Shown here one piece after another: positions 11,301-26,300 of a stretch of DNA of 64,000 bases. The stretch comes from Mytilus galloprovincialis (Eukaryota; Mollusca; Bivalvia; Mytilida; Mytilidae). The stretch lies in the NCBI RefSeq assembly GCF_965363235.1, contig NC_134840.1, forward strand, positions 58,894,793 through 58,958,792, given 5' to 3'. The translations under genes were made by a program, and so were the position numbers. Numbering within the stretch: position 1 is the first letter of the stretch; every line of letters begins with the position of its first letter. Under the pieces are notes generated by a model. The model did not search any database and had not been told where the DNA came from. It saw only the letters and a list, made by a program, of their open reading frames with translations.

Positions 11301-14300
11301 CATTGTCTATTCTGATACTTAGTTCAGCGGGAAGATGTACTTCCATTGGCATATATGTGGGCCAATAGCCTATAGTTAATATATTGACAGTTAAATCTAT
11401 CATTGTCTATTCTGATACTTACTTCAGCGGGAAGATGTACTTCCATTGGCATATATGTGGGCCAATAGCCCATAGTTAATATATTGACAGTTAAATCTAT
11501 CCCACCAGGGGTGTCAATATGCTGCATTTGTTGTTTAAATGTCAACATAAAGTCTTTAGACAGTTCCATGTCTTTAAACATTCCTTCTAATTTACTAGTA
11601 AATGCTGCTCCACATTCTGAAAGACAATGACAATAATTGATATCAATATGGACTACCTAACTACTGTATTTTTTTCAAAAACTTATAGGAATGATAACCT
11701 AGGCCAGGTTAATAATTATTCTATCTAATGGTGCTCTATCTAGTCTAGGTACACTGCAACTGAATTATTTCTATTTAGATTTATCTATTATAGTATTATG
11801 AAAATATTTTATAAAAGAGGAAAATAAAATCATAAATATGTTCATTAAATCTGGATCTAGATAGATGGAGACTTAATATGTAAAGGTTTTTATTAAAGTA
11901 ATACTATGCAATATTATGTGTTGTTTGCATTTTTAAGTAATACTAGTATTGATTCTTTTTCTACAATAAACTGGTGAAGATATTTCATCATTGAAAGTAA
12001 GTTTACAGATAACATGGTAAAAATTTGTATCTGCATTATAAGGTTTTAATAAGAATAATCGAACAACAACTATGTAAAATGCATGCTGAAAATTATTTAA
12101 TGTTTTACCTTGTTTGAGCTTAGATAACATTGATTTCTCTGCATCTACAGAAGCACTTTTACCAACCAATAACCTCTTGGCTAAATCTTTTTTGTAGAAT
12201 GCCTCAAATACATCTTTACCTGTAAATTTAAAAATAATGGTCAAAAACATTATTCAATCATTATTTAAGGTGAAATAGTTAAATAAGAATTCACTTTTAG
12301 AGCCAGTTCGGTTCCATTTTGTCAAAATTAAGCTAAAAACATTGCTTTGGAACTTTTCACTTGCACAAAGACTGATTTTTAAACAGATAAAAACAATGAT
12401 TAACTTATGTTTTTAACCAATAGTATAACAAACAGACTAAGAAAAATCCACTTGCATGAGTTTTCTATCTATATTTATGTTGATATAGGGTTATATTACC
12501 ATTGGCAGTGTTCAGACGTCACCTCAATGGTTAATTAGATGGCATTTAGACTGAAATACACACGAATTGCTGATACATATAATCAAGCCCATGCATTGTA
12601 AATTGTTCATTTTAGACTTTTTATAATTTGAATATACGTTTTATTATGTTATATTTGAGTCAAATTGGTAACATAAATTTGACAGCTAATGAATGCCCCT
12701 CTAATCTACCTATCAAATAATAACCTACAATGTTTATCTCAACTAGAATAATTAATCAAATGATCAGACCATAAACCTGCTAGAATTTTTTTCTCTCACA
12801 AAACATGTACAAAATGTTCACTTACCATGAATAAACCTGAAAAGAACCATTATTTTGTCTAACAGTCTTTCTAGTTCTTCTTCTGTTGCTTCCTAAAGAC
12901 AAATAATTATATATTAAATTCTTAGAATGATTCATATAGTGTTCCCCTTTCAATAGATGAAATTATTTTTTTATAGAAACATACTCTGGTTAATTTTAAA
13001 CACATAAAACTATTTTTCTCTAAAAATACACAGAAATACCATTGAAAGGCAGGTTGGCACCTATTCAAAATAATGTAACTTTAAGAGAAGCATAATTTTG
13101 CTTCAGATTGTAACAATGAAGAGCCAGCAATACTTAAAATCAAGTTCAATAGAGGTGCAGTACAAATATAATTCCAGTTTCAATATATGTATTAATTTAT
13201 GATTCACATTTTTTCATGTACATTGTATTAGCCTTTAATAGCCAACTATACAGCATGAGTTTTTTTCATTGTTGAATACCGTGTGTTGGCCAATAGTTGC
13301 TTATATCAACTTCATTTGAACAAAGTTGTCTAATTGGCAATCATACCACATCTCCTTTTTAATTCAAAATGAATTCTACAAAACACCTAAATGGACTAAT
13401 TCTACAAATACCTAAATAAATTTAAACTAAATCTTTACCTTGTTTCCAGAACGTAACTTGGAATCAACATATTTTGCTGAAATAAGTAAAAAATAAGTTT
13501 CATGAATAGCTTAAAAACATAACAGCAACATGCATAATTATACAATCTTCACAAAAATAGAAAGAAATGTGTTCAATTCTTTTTATTAGCCTCCCATGAT
13601 TGATTTTTGATATGCAAAACAGACTAAAAGATCAAGATCATATATTGCTTTTGATAAATCTCCAGATAAGTGGACCTTAATGATTTGGTGTGAAGACTTT
13701 TTTAACTGGTAAACATAATTTGAAAACTAGATGTCTTCTTTTTTGGTTGCTGTTTTTTTTACTTATCTAACTGGAGATCAGAAGTTTAGATAACTATGTC
13801 TTTTTTACATTTGATTGTGTTGTTGTGTTGCTGTTTCATTAATATACCCTACATCTCCTTTGATCTTTGTATAAGAAGTATGTTTATGAAAAGTGTTATG
13901 CTTGATGAATTAAAATTTAAATCGTGATCTACTGTTGGATGTTCAGTATATTGTCATGAACTTTTTATTTGGAGAAATACTTATATTTCCATTTTTAACA
14001 AATTATCTTTACTATGATGTATATAATAATATTATCAATTCATACATTTTAGCTAATTTGATTTGTTCAGTGATAGTCGCATATTAAACTATATTTTCGA
14101 AGGTAGATAGAAAACGGTGGATAGCAAATGGGATATTTCAGTCATTTCATAATATAAATACCTATAAGTTCTGCAGGTTTGTTCTGTCGCTGGTTAATAA
14201 AATGTTCAAAGCTTTCCTTTAAACCATTGATAAATTTTTCATTTTTGGCAAAGCAAATGTCTATTACATTATCTAATTTTTCTTTAAAATCTGAAACAAA

Positions 14301-17300
14301 CGTTTTGTTATTAATAACACTAATCAATATAAAAAACAAGATGTGGTATTATTGCGAATGAGACAACTATACAAAAGAGACACTGCTTTTATTAGTTTTA
14401 ACATGTTTAATAAGACAAGTACAAAGTTCTGAACATATTAGTCTATATGACTGATTGTACGAACTATAAGACTGATTTTGCTGTTTAAATTTTTGGAGTA
14501 CTGACAAAACATAAAGATATATAAATCCTGCTATAAATGTTCTTTAGTTAAATTTGACATTTAATGAAATGACACAATAAACAAAAATTTCTAAATTCTA
14601 TAAATGAAATAAAATAAGAAATGTCTTAAAAATTTCTAAATTCTATAAATGATATAAAATAAGAAATGTCTTCTGAGACAAATACATTACAGAATAATTG
14701 ATTAGTTAGTGTTCAATCAACATTTAGTGGTAATAATCTGTAAGATTATAAATGAAACAATGTAAAAAAATATCACACTGCAAAATCACTTATATTTCAA
14801 AGAATCAGTGATTGAATTGCTGTTCTTCATCTAAATACCATACCTAATAATTTCTGTACCATATCTCTGTCCTTTTCTAGATCATTGTCAGTATTTACTA
14901 CAATAAGACGACCTGTAGTCTGAAAAAAAGTAAAAGGAATGATTTTCCTGCATATAAAAAATTATAACAAATCTTTCGACAAAAACTTTTTATCTGTTAT
15001 TACCTTATAACAAAATACAATCAAGTAATCTTAGTGTGTCTGTAAATAAAGATTTTCTCACTGTATCACAAAATTCTATTTCTAAAACCTGCCTGTTGCC
15101 ATATCATAACTTTACATTTACCAATCAGATCAATAAAACAGACAGTCATGAATAAATTTTGTAAGGGTTCCGTGGAACATAGTGTCTCACCTACTTTTGC
15201 TGTTGTTCGTGGTGAAAAAATTATTCAAAATTTTATTCTAGATACTATCTTTTGATTGTAAGAAGCTTCTGTCCCAGTTTGGTAAAAATCCAGGATGGTT
15301 TATGAATCTAATAAATGATTTAAAAACTTTGACTGCAGACTATGTAATGTTAACTGGCAGAACGTCCATTTATAAGTTATATACAGATAAATAGGAAATA
15401 AATGTTCACAAAATTTACATCTAGATACTAGCTTTTGATCATAAACCAGCTTCTGTCCAAGTTTGGTACAAATCCAGAATAGATTAAGAAAGTAATTAAA
15501 TTTTCAAAACTTTTAACCACAGAGTGAATATTTGTGGACAATGACGACGACTGAATGTAGGATGGTTATGTCTCAGTTTTGCGACAAAAGTCACAGGCTC
15601 AACAAAAGGGAGAAATTGAGAGCATTTGTCAACAAAACATCATCCCCAGGACACACACAAAACTTAGATTAAGTTGGTGTCCAAGCAAACATATTATGAC
15701 ACTATATAATGATTTGGTACATACTTTGATATATGCAGCAAATGCTATGGAAAGTTCCTTTAACCCATCCTTTACTCTAGAAAACAGCTGATACATTAAT
15801 GTGAGATCCTGTATTCTGTTTTCTGATAACAACTGATTCAGACCTATAAGCAACAATATAAACCATCTGAAAACATGTATTATCTGTAATTGTAACTGTC
15901 AGCTATTTACAGTACAGTAACATGTACATAATTCAAAATTAAATTCTTATCATGTAAGATTAAATGTTAAAACTATATAACTAATATAATTCAATTTCAA
16001 TTATATTTTACTTTCTGTCCATATAAAATCTTCAATTACACTTTGTTGAGTTTAAAACCACCTTACTAGTTTTGACTCTGTCAGCTTCTACCATATAAAA
16101 AACTGACGAAAAATGATAGTTAATTTTTCAAAATAATATGGGTTTGAGGAAACTTTTTCTTTTAACTTCCCCTTCTATGAATAATCTTTGACTAATAAAC
16201 ATTTAATATTTTCAAATCTTAATTTACCTTTTTGTAAAATTGTATTTAAGTGTTGATCCAGTAACTGTTTTTCAACACAGCAAACCAAATTCTTCCTGAA
16301 ATAGAAAAATAATCATTTAATAACTGTTTACAGCATAAATGATGGTAAAATCACTACAAAACTTTTAATAAGTTTTACACTACCATATGAGAAAAATGGC
16401 AACAAAATAAACATCTCTAAAACCAACAAATGTTACTTTGTTATGAAAATTAGAGATATGATAATTGTGCACATATTCCAGTCACATTCTTATTTTCTCT
16501 ATGATTTAATGAACTTATAACTTAAAACTTAACCAGAATTAACAATAATAATAAATATTTAAAATAAAAAAATATTTTGTAGGTCTTTTCTATAAGAACT
16601 ATATCTGCTAAATAAGCTTTAACATTACCCTATGTTAAACAAAACTTAACCCAGACAAACAATTTTTAAAACATGTATGTAGAGAACATGCTATAGTTAT
16701 CTCCAAAAGCTTGTACAAAAGATTAAATGCTCCACAATGAATGACTGATTTAATAAAAGTGCTTGTAGGCACAGACGGGTAAAGATTGTGTTAATTTATC
16801 AGTAAGAAGTAAAATTAAATATTGCATAGCATTGGTTGTAGTTGATTCAATTACAGTTCTGGACAATGGGAGATAACTTAAATTTTAACGATGACTTTAA
16901 CAATGACATCTTTCATATTTTTAGAACAGATATTAGATTCCTGCACCTTGCAAAAGTTTTTTAATTTTCCTGACCAGGGTTACATCATTTTGTGACTTGA
17001 ATATCTGTGCATATATTACATTGATAAATTTCTGGTAATTTTCATGGATAGAATGTATAAAATGTTATGATCAATGCACTATATTAAAAAGATAGTGATA
17101 AGTTTATCAAGTCAGTAACATAGGGTTTTCATTGCATGTCATGCAATCTTTACCAAAAAACAATATAGTTTACGAGAATTGAAACTTACTTTGTGGATGG
17201 ATCAAGATAATGCAGGAGTCTCTCATTCTCTTCTCCAAGTCTTTTGTCAACATAAGCTAGGTATTCTGGCACCTGTAAACGAAGTAGTTATAACATTATA

Positions 17301-20300
17301 TAAGACTGCATCACCACAAAATCAAAGAAATTTCTATTTTTCATCTATGAAGACTTTCATTACTTCTGTTAGGTCTTTTTATGCAATGAAACTACAAAAC
17401 ATGCAAAGTGCTTATTCAAACCTTTTGTACATGTATGGTCTCTGTTCTTAGCTAAGACTTAAATTATTATGATTTAATGGTCAGAGTGTATCATAGAGGC
17501 ATTTTGGGTTGTTGTTGAAAATTAACTGATCAGCTTTTATTTCATGACTTTAAATAAACATGAATATCAAGTATGAACCGAATTCAATGAAAACAGACCA
17601 AATTTCAACTGGTTTAAGGAAATTTTTTAACATAACCACTTGTAATAGTACATAACCTATTTGACCAGAATATTAAGTTTGTCAAACCCTCCACTCTTTA
17701 TTTCCTAGGTCACTAGACAACTTTTTACTAGAAAAATACAACAAATTAGTTCTATTTTACTTTCTAAAATGTTGTGCATGAAACTTGAAACACTTGGTTT
17801 AACACTGAAATAAGGGGGGTAAAAAAAACCTTTACCAAATCTGCTTCTTATGAGAAATCAGCAGCCATCGTCTATATTATAATTGAAATCTTACTTAATG
17901 AAATCACTTGAAATTATACAGAAGACTACAACTGTCCCTGGTAAATCTAATTTTAGCCACTGTATATTATTTGAATCTGATGGATAGAAATATTGCCCTT
18001 TTTTAAAATATAAAACTTAAATTTCTGTGTCAATTGGTCTCTAGTGAACAGCAATCAAACCACATCTTTTTTTTTTTATAGCTCTTATATTTCACTCATT
18101 GTCCGTTACAAACCACTAATATAAAAGTGTACATATTTTTCCTTTAATACAGTCCCTTTTAAGTCTCATACTTACATCCCTTTCTTGCATTAACCTTTGA
18201 CCCTCAGCTGCATACAATCGATCTGTTGCTTCTAAGAATTTCTTTTCAAATGAGTCATGATATATCTGCAAAAAATCAATTTCTTTTATGTAAAACAATG
18301 TATGATTATCATAAAGATGACAAAGTTGTACCATTGATTTGATTTCAAACCCTTCACATCTTCATAAACACTCAGGACAAGTAATCAGGTGATTTGATGA
18401 AAATCAGATAGTTGAATCGTTTATATGAGCCAAATGAAATTTTCAATACATTTTAGTCAGTTTGTTTTATATAATACTGGCTTCCATATTTGCTTGATAT
18501 TTGTTTGAAAGCCTAGATAATCTCAAACAATATGAAAGTCAATCATCATAGGACAGCATAATTGCCATATAGTCTTTATATTTTTAGCTGAAAAAAGGGA
18601 ATGTTATGACATATTTTCACTTTTGCATCACCCACAATCCAATATTCTTTCTTCAATAAATTCTCAAACAAAACTTTTAAAATGACCTTTATTGATATTT
18701 ACAAACAATTTATGCTTAAATAAAGTGGCTTTCCAAAGAGAAAAGTTCATACACCAAACACAAAACAGATGCAAAGTAAAGGCAATAGCATACAAAGTCC
18801 ATTTTGGTCAGTTGAGCTGAACAATAAATAGGAGAAAAGCAAGCCTAACTAAACTGTGAGGAATATAGATGAGACATATACAAAGACCTGAACCCTGAAA
18901 AGACATTACTTCAAACTAAATCTATTTCTTCTATAATCTGCAAGAGAATGTTCAATTGTAAAAGGAAGTTTTTTTTTACTGCAATGTTCCAAAACACAAA
19001 AAATCAAAATCAAATCAGTTTGGGAATACTATGTATTATATAACAACACAAAAACAGAGGTCAATTAATTTTTGCATCTTTTAATAGAATAATTACCTGT
19101 AAATCTGACAACATCCTGAGTAAAGACTTCATTAACTGTCGATCCACAGCCTCTCCACTTCTCTCCCTTGATATTAATTGTAACAATCCTTCTACTGTTC
19201 TGTTCTGAACAATGTGATGCCCAACAATATTTGATCTGAATAAATCTAGTCCCATATCCCTAAAAATTTTAATATGTTTTTTCTGGTATTAAATTTTTTA
19301 AAAAGAGTTGCAAAAATTATAGAAAATCAACAAAAGGTAAAAATGTTCATTACAGTCTTATGTTATCAATAAATAATCAATTCATGAGCAGATTGCTCGG
19401 AGGGATATGATTGCCATTGTTTTCATTGATACATGTATTAGTATTATTTTCAAAAATAATTCAACTGCACGTGTAAAATACTCGAAAAATGTAGTTTACG
19501 TAATCTGAATTGATATTCAAGTTCAACTTAAAAAATAGCCAATCCTCGATACAAGTGTATGAACAATGTACTTATTGTGTTTTATTTTTGTACTATCAAC
19601 AGTTTTATTTTTGTACTATCAATTCAAAGTTGACTTTCCACCGCAGTCACTGAAAGTAAGAGAAGGTATTTCACTTCGTACCTTATCACCTATTTTCCTA
19701 TGTGAATTCTAGGTGGAACCCTATTCCTAACTCTTTAAATATTTAATTTCCTTTTGGGTCAGTGGGCATGACTCCTTTCCGTACACATTCCTCTGTTTAA
19801 ATTGCAATCGGTTTTAATATAATACGACGTCTATAGACAGAACGAGTTAATTTTTCTTGATGTATCGTCGTTTGACGGAAGTTACTTACGGAAGGGAGAC
19901 AACTCGAAGCGATAATATGGAAGACTCCATTTCGGCTGAAGGGGTGTTCTAGTTACACCTTTACATTGTGGACTACATTTATTTTAATTTAAATGATGCA
20001 TGATTTAAAATTATACAACAACAATAACCATCAATAGCAGACAGACATAGAAAGGATCTCGTGAGTTTCAAATTAATCAATGGAGTGGGGAATCCAGAGC
20101 AACCATTCAATCTGATACCTCTTCAAGTCAAGAAAACTATACGCATGCGCATAATTACCTAAACAAACCCTAGACTTGTATTTGTAGCAAGGACGTATAT
20201 TAAATGTTAATTAATCGACCTCCGTTTCTTTGTAGAAGTACAATATCAAATATCAGTTTCATAACGGTGACATATATGAAAACTCCACTTCAGTTCTTGG

Positions 20301-23300
20301 AATTCAGAGAACTCTCGCATGTTATCAAAACTTGGGAATTCCCTCTGACGTGTTTCTAAATTTATAAAAACACTAAATATAAAATACTGCTTAATTCTGA
20401 TTTTCCGTGTTGTTAAAAACACGCATACAAGTCAAGGGAAATATCGAAACATGAAGATTATGAGAAGAACATTATAGGACAGTTGTTTAAATTCAATCCT
20501 TTTGTTTTTTATACCATTTAAAGCAAGACAATCTCAAGAATCTAAGATGTTCCTTGATGTTTAGAATAAAACGATTGACGTGAGGGCATGGCTCTGAATC
20601 AATGATATAAGTCTACAGATTGCTTAAAAGCAATCGAATCCCAAAAATAAAATGTCCCTCTTGCACTATCTCTGACATTGTCATGTTTTACTGAACAGGG
20701 AAATCTGGGACAAAACTCATACATGTATGATATTTTTGTATACATGTATATCAAGCTATATGGAACATTCATATCATAATGAATATATGAAATAAATTTC
20801 AAGTTAATGTGATAATTACTTCATCGTAAACCAATTTAAATCACACTTTAATTTATCTTAAAACCCAAAACCTTAAATTTATATGGCATGAACTTATACA
20901 TGTAGAAGCGGACCTGGCAGGAAACAAACTGGATTTGTTCTGGCAATAATGGAATAGTTTTCATTAAAAAGTTTGAAATCAATGATGCAAGAAAACTGTC
21001 TCATTAGCTGTATTTATTTCCTTCACAGGCAGTATACATGTATATCATATGTATCTGAAAATTTAACTAATACCCACCATATAGACATCACTGATGAGGT
21101 CTGTAAAACATAGGTTCTGTCTAAAAACAGGAAAATACTTCTGATCATTATCTGAAACAAAAATAAGTTGGTCAAACAATATAAGTTATGAAGTCTTATC
21201 CAATTAAATGTTGACCAACTAAACAATCAAATACCTTAAATATAAATTAAAATTTAAAATTTGTATCTTTCATGATATACAATATTTTTCTGAAATTCTT
21301 ATTGTTCTAAATTATTGTCAGAGGTATTCAACTTCAAAGTTGGAATTAAAAGGGTTGTGCAACACTACCTATATAGTACACACAGACCCTCTGAAAGGAT
21401 TATTTATTGAGTATAGTTTTTTTCAACGTGTCAATCTAAGTAGATTTGTTCACAATGCAGAGGCTAATATAAACATTTAACAAAATTCCAGATAAAAGTA
21501 AAATAAATGATTTACCATTTGTCTACAGTGAGATTGCCAAATGTTATCCATCTTCTTTAGAAACTGTTCATATCCAATGTTATCTGTATCAAGTGTTAAG
21601 GAACATACATATTTAGGTTTTCATGTTATAGTAAAAAACCAGGTGCTCCGCAGGGCGCAGCTTTATACGACCGCAGAGGTCGAACCCTGAACAGTTGGGG
21701 CAAGTATGGACAAAACATTCAAGCGTGATACAGCTCTGAATTTGGATTGTGATCAAATTTTTGACATTACATGGGTTTTTTTTACACAAAACAAATGTCA
21801 AGATTTTACAAATCAATTAAAGATTTCTTCTTCAAACTTATTTAAATCTAAAATTAAATAGTTGACACAGCATAGGTTTCTGACACAGAATGAATGTGGT
21901 CTAATGAACTTAAAAGTTTTTTTTTGCCTTTGAGCAATTCACTATGCTGTTGAATATTAATCCTCTCAAAAAAATGTTTGAAGAAATTTTCTTTTTATTT
22001 ATGAAATCTGAAATGAGAAAAATTTAAACCCCCCCCCCCTTTTTTCACATCCCCGTTTCCCTTTTTCCAAAACTGATATCAATTCAAATTTCTAATGGAG
22101 TTTGCAACAATAACTACTCTTTTAAATACATCATAAAATATTAAAATGTAAAATAAAGTGCTTGTTATCACTGAATGGTAAAGATTGGTTGGTAGTAAAA
22201 GTGAATATACATTGTTTATTGTATAAAACAATAAAAAAAACTTCATCAGCAACATTTTATATTGGCAAATTTCCAATGAAGTTATTTACATAAAGTTATT
22301 GGCAAATAAAAATAGAAAATGACATCATAGTCATGTCTGGCAAATTTCCAACATACATTATCTAAAAACATTTTAGATAAGATAAGGAAAAAAAGCTTCA
22401 TCAGCAACATTTTATATTGGCAAATTTCCAATGAAGTTATTTACATAAAGTTATTGGCAAATAAAAATAGAAAATGACATCATAGTCATGTCTGGCAAAT
22501 TTCCAACATATATTATCAACTACTATTCTATACAAAGAAAGATAACTCCAATTGAAAATTAATTGCTATTGCACAATATTGTGCAATTAGATATTTCTTG
22601 CTATTGTGCAATACTGTGCAATTGAAAATTTCTTGCTATTGCACAATACTTGATATGGAATCCTGATTTGGACCAACTTGAAAACTGGGCCCATATTCAA
22701 AAATCAAAGTACATATTTAGATAAAGCATATCAAATAAGCCCAAGAATTTAATTTTTGTTAAAATCAAACTTAGTTTAATTTTGGACCCTTTGGACCTTA
22801 ATGTAGACCAATTTGAAAACTGGACCAAAAATTAAGAATCTACATACACAGTTAGATTTGGCATATCAAAGAACCCATTTATTCAATTTTTGATGAAATC
22901 AAACAATGTTTAATTTTGGACCCCCATTTGGACCAACTTGAAAACTAGGCCAATAATTAAAAATCTAAGTACATTTTTAAATTCAGCATATCAAAGAACC
23001 CCAAGGATTCAATTTTTGTTAAAATCAAACTAAGTTTAATTTTGGACCCTTTGGACCTTAATGTAGACCAATTTGAAAACGGGACCAAAAATTAAGAATC
23101 TACATACATAGTTAGATTCGGCATATCAAAGAACACCAATTATTCAATTTTTGATGAAATCACACAAAGTTCAATTTTGGACCCTTTGGGCCCCTTATTC
23201 CTAAACTGTTAGGACCAAAACTCCCAAAATCAAACCCAACCTTCCTTTTATGGTCATAAACCTTGTGTTTAAATTTCATAGATTTCTATTTACTTATACT

Positions 23301-26300
23301 AAAGTTATGGTGCAAAAACAATGCTTATTTGGGCCCCTTTTTGGCCCCTAATTCATAAACTGTTGTGACCTCAACTCCAACCAGATGCTCCACAGGGCGC
23401 AGCTTTATACGACCGCAGAGGTTGAACCCTGAACGGTTGGGGCAAGTATGGACACAACATTCAAGCTGGATTCAGCTCTAAATTTGGATTGTGATTAAAT
23501 AGTTGACACAGCATAGGTTTCTGACACAGAATGAATGTGGTCTAATGAACTTAAAAAAAAAATGTTTGCCTTTGAGCAATTCACTATGCTGTTGAATATT
23601 AATCCTCTCAAAAAAATGTTTGAAGAAATTTTCTTTTTATTTATGAAATCTGAAATGAAAAAAATTGACCCTCCAATTTTTTTTCACATCCCCCTTTCCC
23701 TTATTTCAAAACTGATCTCAATTCAAATTTCTAATGAAGTTTGCAACAATAACTACTCATTTAAATACATCATAAAATATTAAAATGTAAAAAAAGTGCT
23801 TGTTATCACTGAATGGTAAAGATTGTTTTAATCTATCAGTTGGTAGTAAAAGTGAATATACATTGTATATTGTATAAAACAATGATTTAAGTTGATTCAA
23901 CTACTATTCTGGACAAAGAAAGATAACTCCAATTGAAATCCAATTGGAATTTCTTGCTATTGCACAATATTGTGCAATTAGATATTTCTTGCTATTGTGG
24001 AATACTGTGCAATTGAAAATATTTGCTATTGCACAATACTGTGCAATTGAAGATTTCTTGCTATTGCACAATACTGTGCAATTGAAGATTTCTTGCTATT
24101 GCTGAATACTGTGCAATTGAAAATTTCTTGCTATTGCACAATACTTAATATAATAATTTTGGATCCTGATTTGGACCAACTTGAAAACTGGGCCCATAAT
24201 CAAAAATCTAAGTACATGTTTAGATTCAGCATATCACAGAGGCCCAATAATTCAATTTTTGTTAAAATCAAACTTAGTTTAATTTTGGACCCTTTGGACG
24301 TTAATGTAAACCAATTTTAAAACGGGACCAAAAATTAAGAATCTACATACACATTTAGATTTGGCATATCAAAGAACCCCAATTATTCAATTTTTGATGA
24401 AATCAAACAAAGTTTAATTTTGGACCCCGATTTGGACCAATTTGAAAACTGGGCCAATAATAAAAAATCTAAGTACATTTTTAGATTCAGCATATCAAAG
24501 AACCCCAAGAATTCAATTTTTGTTAAAATCAAACTAAGTTTAATTTTGGACCCTTTGGACCTTAATGTAGACCAATTTGAAAACGGGACCAAAAATTAAG
24601 AATCTACATACACAGTTAGATTCGGCATATCAAAGAACCCCAATTATTCAATTTTTGATAAAATCAAACAAAGTTTAAATCTGGACCCTTTGGGCCCTTT
24701 ATTCCTAAACAGTTGGGACCAAAACTCCCAAAATCAATACCAACCTTCCTTTTATGGTCATAAACCTTGTGTTTAAATTTCATAGATTTCTATTTACTTA
24801 TACTAAAGTTATGGTGCGAAAACCAAAAAAAATGCTTATTTGGGTCCCTTTTTGGCCCCTAATTCCTAAACTGTTGGGACCTAAACTCCCAAAATCAATA
24901 CCAACCTTCCTTTTGTGGTCATAAACATTGTGTTTAAATTTCATTGATTTCTATTTACTTAAACTAAAGTTATTGTGCGAAAACCAAGAATAATGCTTAT
25001 TTGGGCCCTTTTTTGGCCCCTCATTCCTAAACTGTTGGAACCAAAACTCCCAAAATCAATCCCAACCTTTCTTTTGTGGTCATAAACCTTATGTCAAAAT
25101 TTCATAGATTTCTATTTACTTAAACTAAAGTTATAGTGCGAAAACCAAGAAAATGCTTATTTGGGCCCTTTTTGGCCCCTAATTCCTAAAATGTTGGGAC
25201 TAAAACTCCCAAAATCAATCCCAACCTTCCTTTTGTGGTCATAAACCTTGTGTTAAAATTTCATAGATTTCTATTCACTTTTACTAAAGTTAGAGTGCGA
25301 AAACTAAAAGTATTCGGACGCCGACGCCGACGACGCAGACGACGACGCCAACGTGATAGCAATATACGACGAAAAATTTTTCAAATTTTGCGGTCGTATA
25401 AAAATCAATCCCAACCTTCCTTTTGTGGTCATAAACCTTGTGCTAAAATTTCATTGATTTCTATTTACTTATTCTAAAGTTATTGTGCGAAAACCAAGAA
25501 TAATGCTTATTTGGGCCCTTTTTTGGCCCTTAATTCCTAAACTGTTGGAACCAAAACCCCCAAAATCATTCCCAACCTTCCTTTTGTGGTCATTAACCTT
25601 GTGTCAAAATTTCATAGATTTCTATTCACTTAAACTAAAGTTATAGTGCGAAAACCAAGAAAATGCTTATTTGGGCCCTTTTTGGCCCCTAATTCCTAAA
25701 ATGTTGGGACCAAAACTCCCAAAATCAATCCCAACCTTCCTTTTGTGGTCATAAACCTTGTGTTAAAATTTCATTGATTTCTATTCACTTTTACTAAAGT
25801 TAGAGTGCGAAAACTAAAAGTATTCGGACGACGACGACGACGCCAACGTGATAGCAATATACGACCAAAAAATTAAAATTTTTGCGGTCGTATAAAAAAG
25901 GAACCTTAACTTTTGATTGCTTGGGATTTTTAACAAACAAATTCAGTGTTGTTAACTAAAAATTGATTAAGGAGTACAATCATGAATATGTTTTGCAAAC
26001 ACCAAGGTTACACTAACTGTTATACTTTTTTTGTACATTGTACTCTCTGCATTTATTTTGACTGAGACCAGTTCAATAGACATGATGTCATAAATGGTAA
26101 GGGTCCAAACCAGAACTTTGTTTTAAATTTTAAAACCTTTATAACATTACATAGGAGTCTGCTTTACACAATTGGTATGGATTTCAAACTTTTCATTTAA
26201 TTTTTTTGCACTTTTTCCATTCTTTTATGGCTTGCCTTAATACACACACAGATTTAAAGTAGTTCAAACAAGAAAACTTCTACTAAGGTAAAACTGAATA

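Noticed and set aside
10655-11581. Several overlapping frames reading [16 protein letters not shown]
   Set aside because: They are the exon 15 end of CUL4 and its tandem copies, not separate genes.
25235-25477. Open frame with a long arginine run
   Set aside because: The arginines come from the GAC/CGA triplet tract near the right end of a transposon; the same tract occurs in sister copies.
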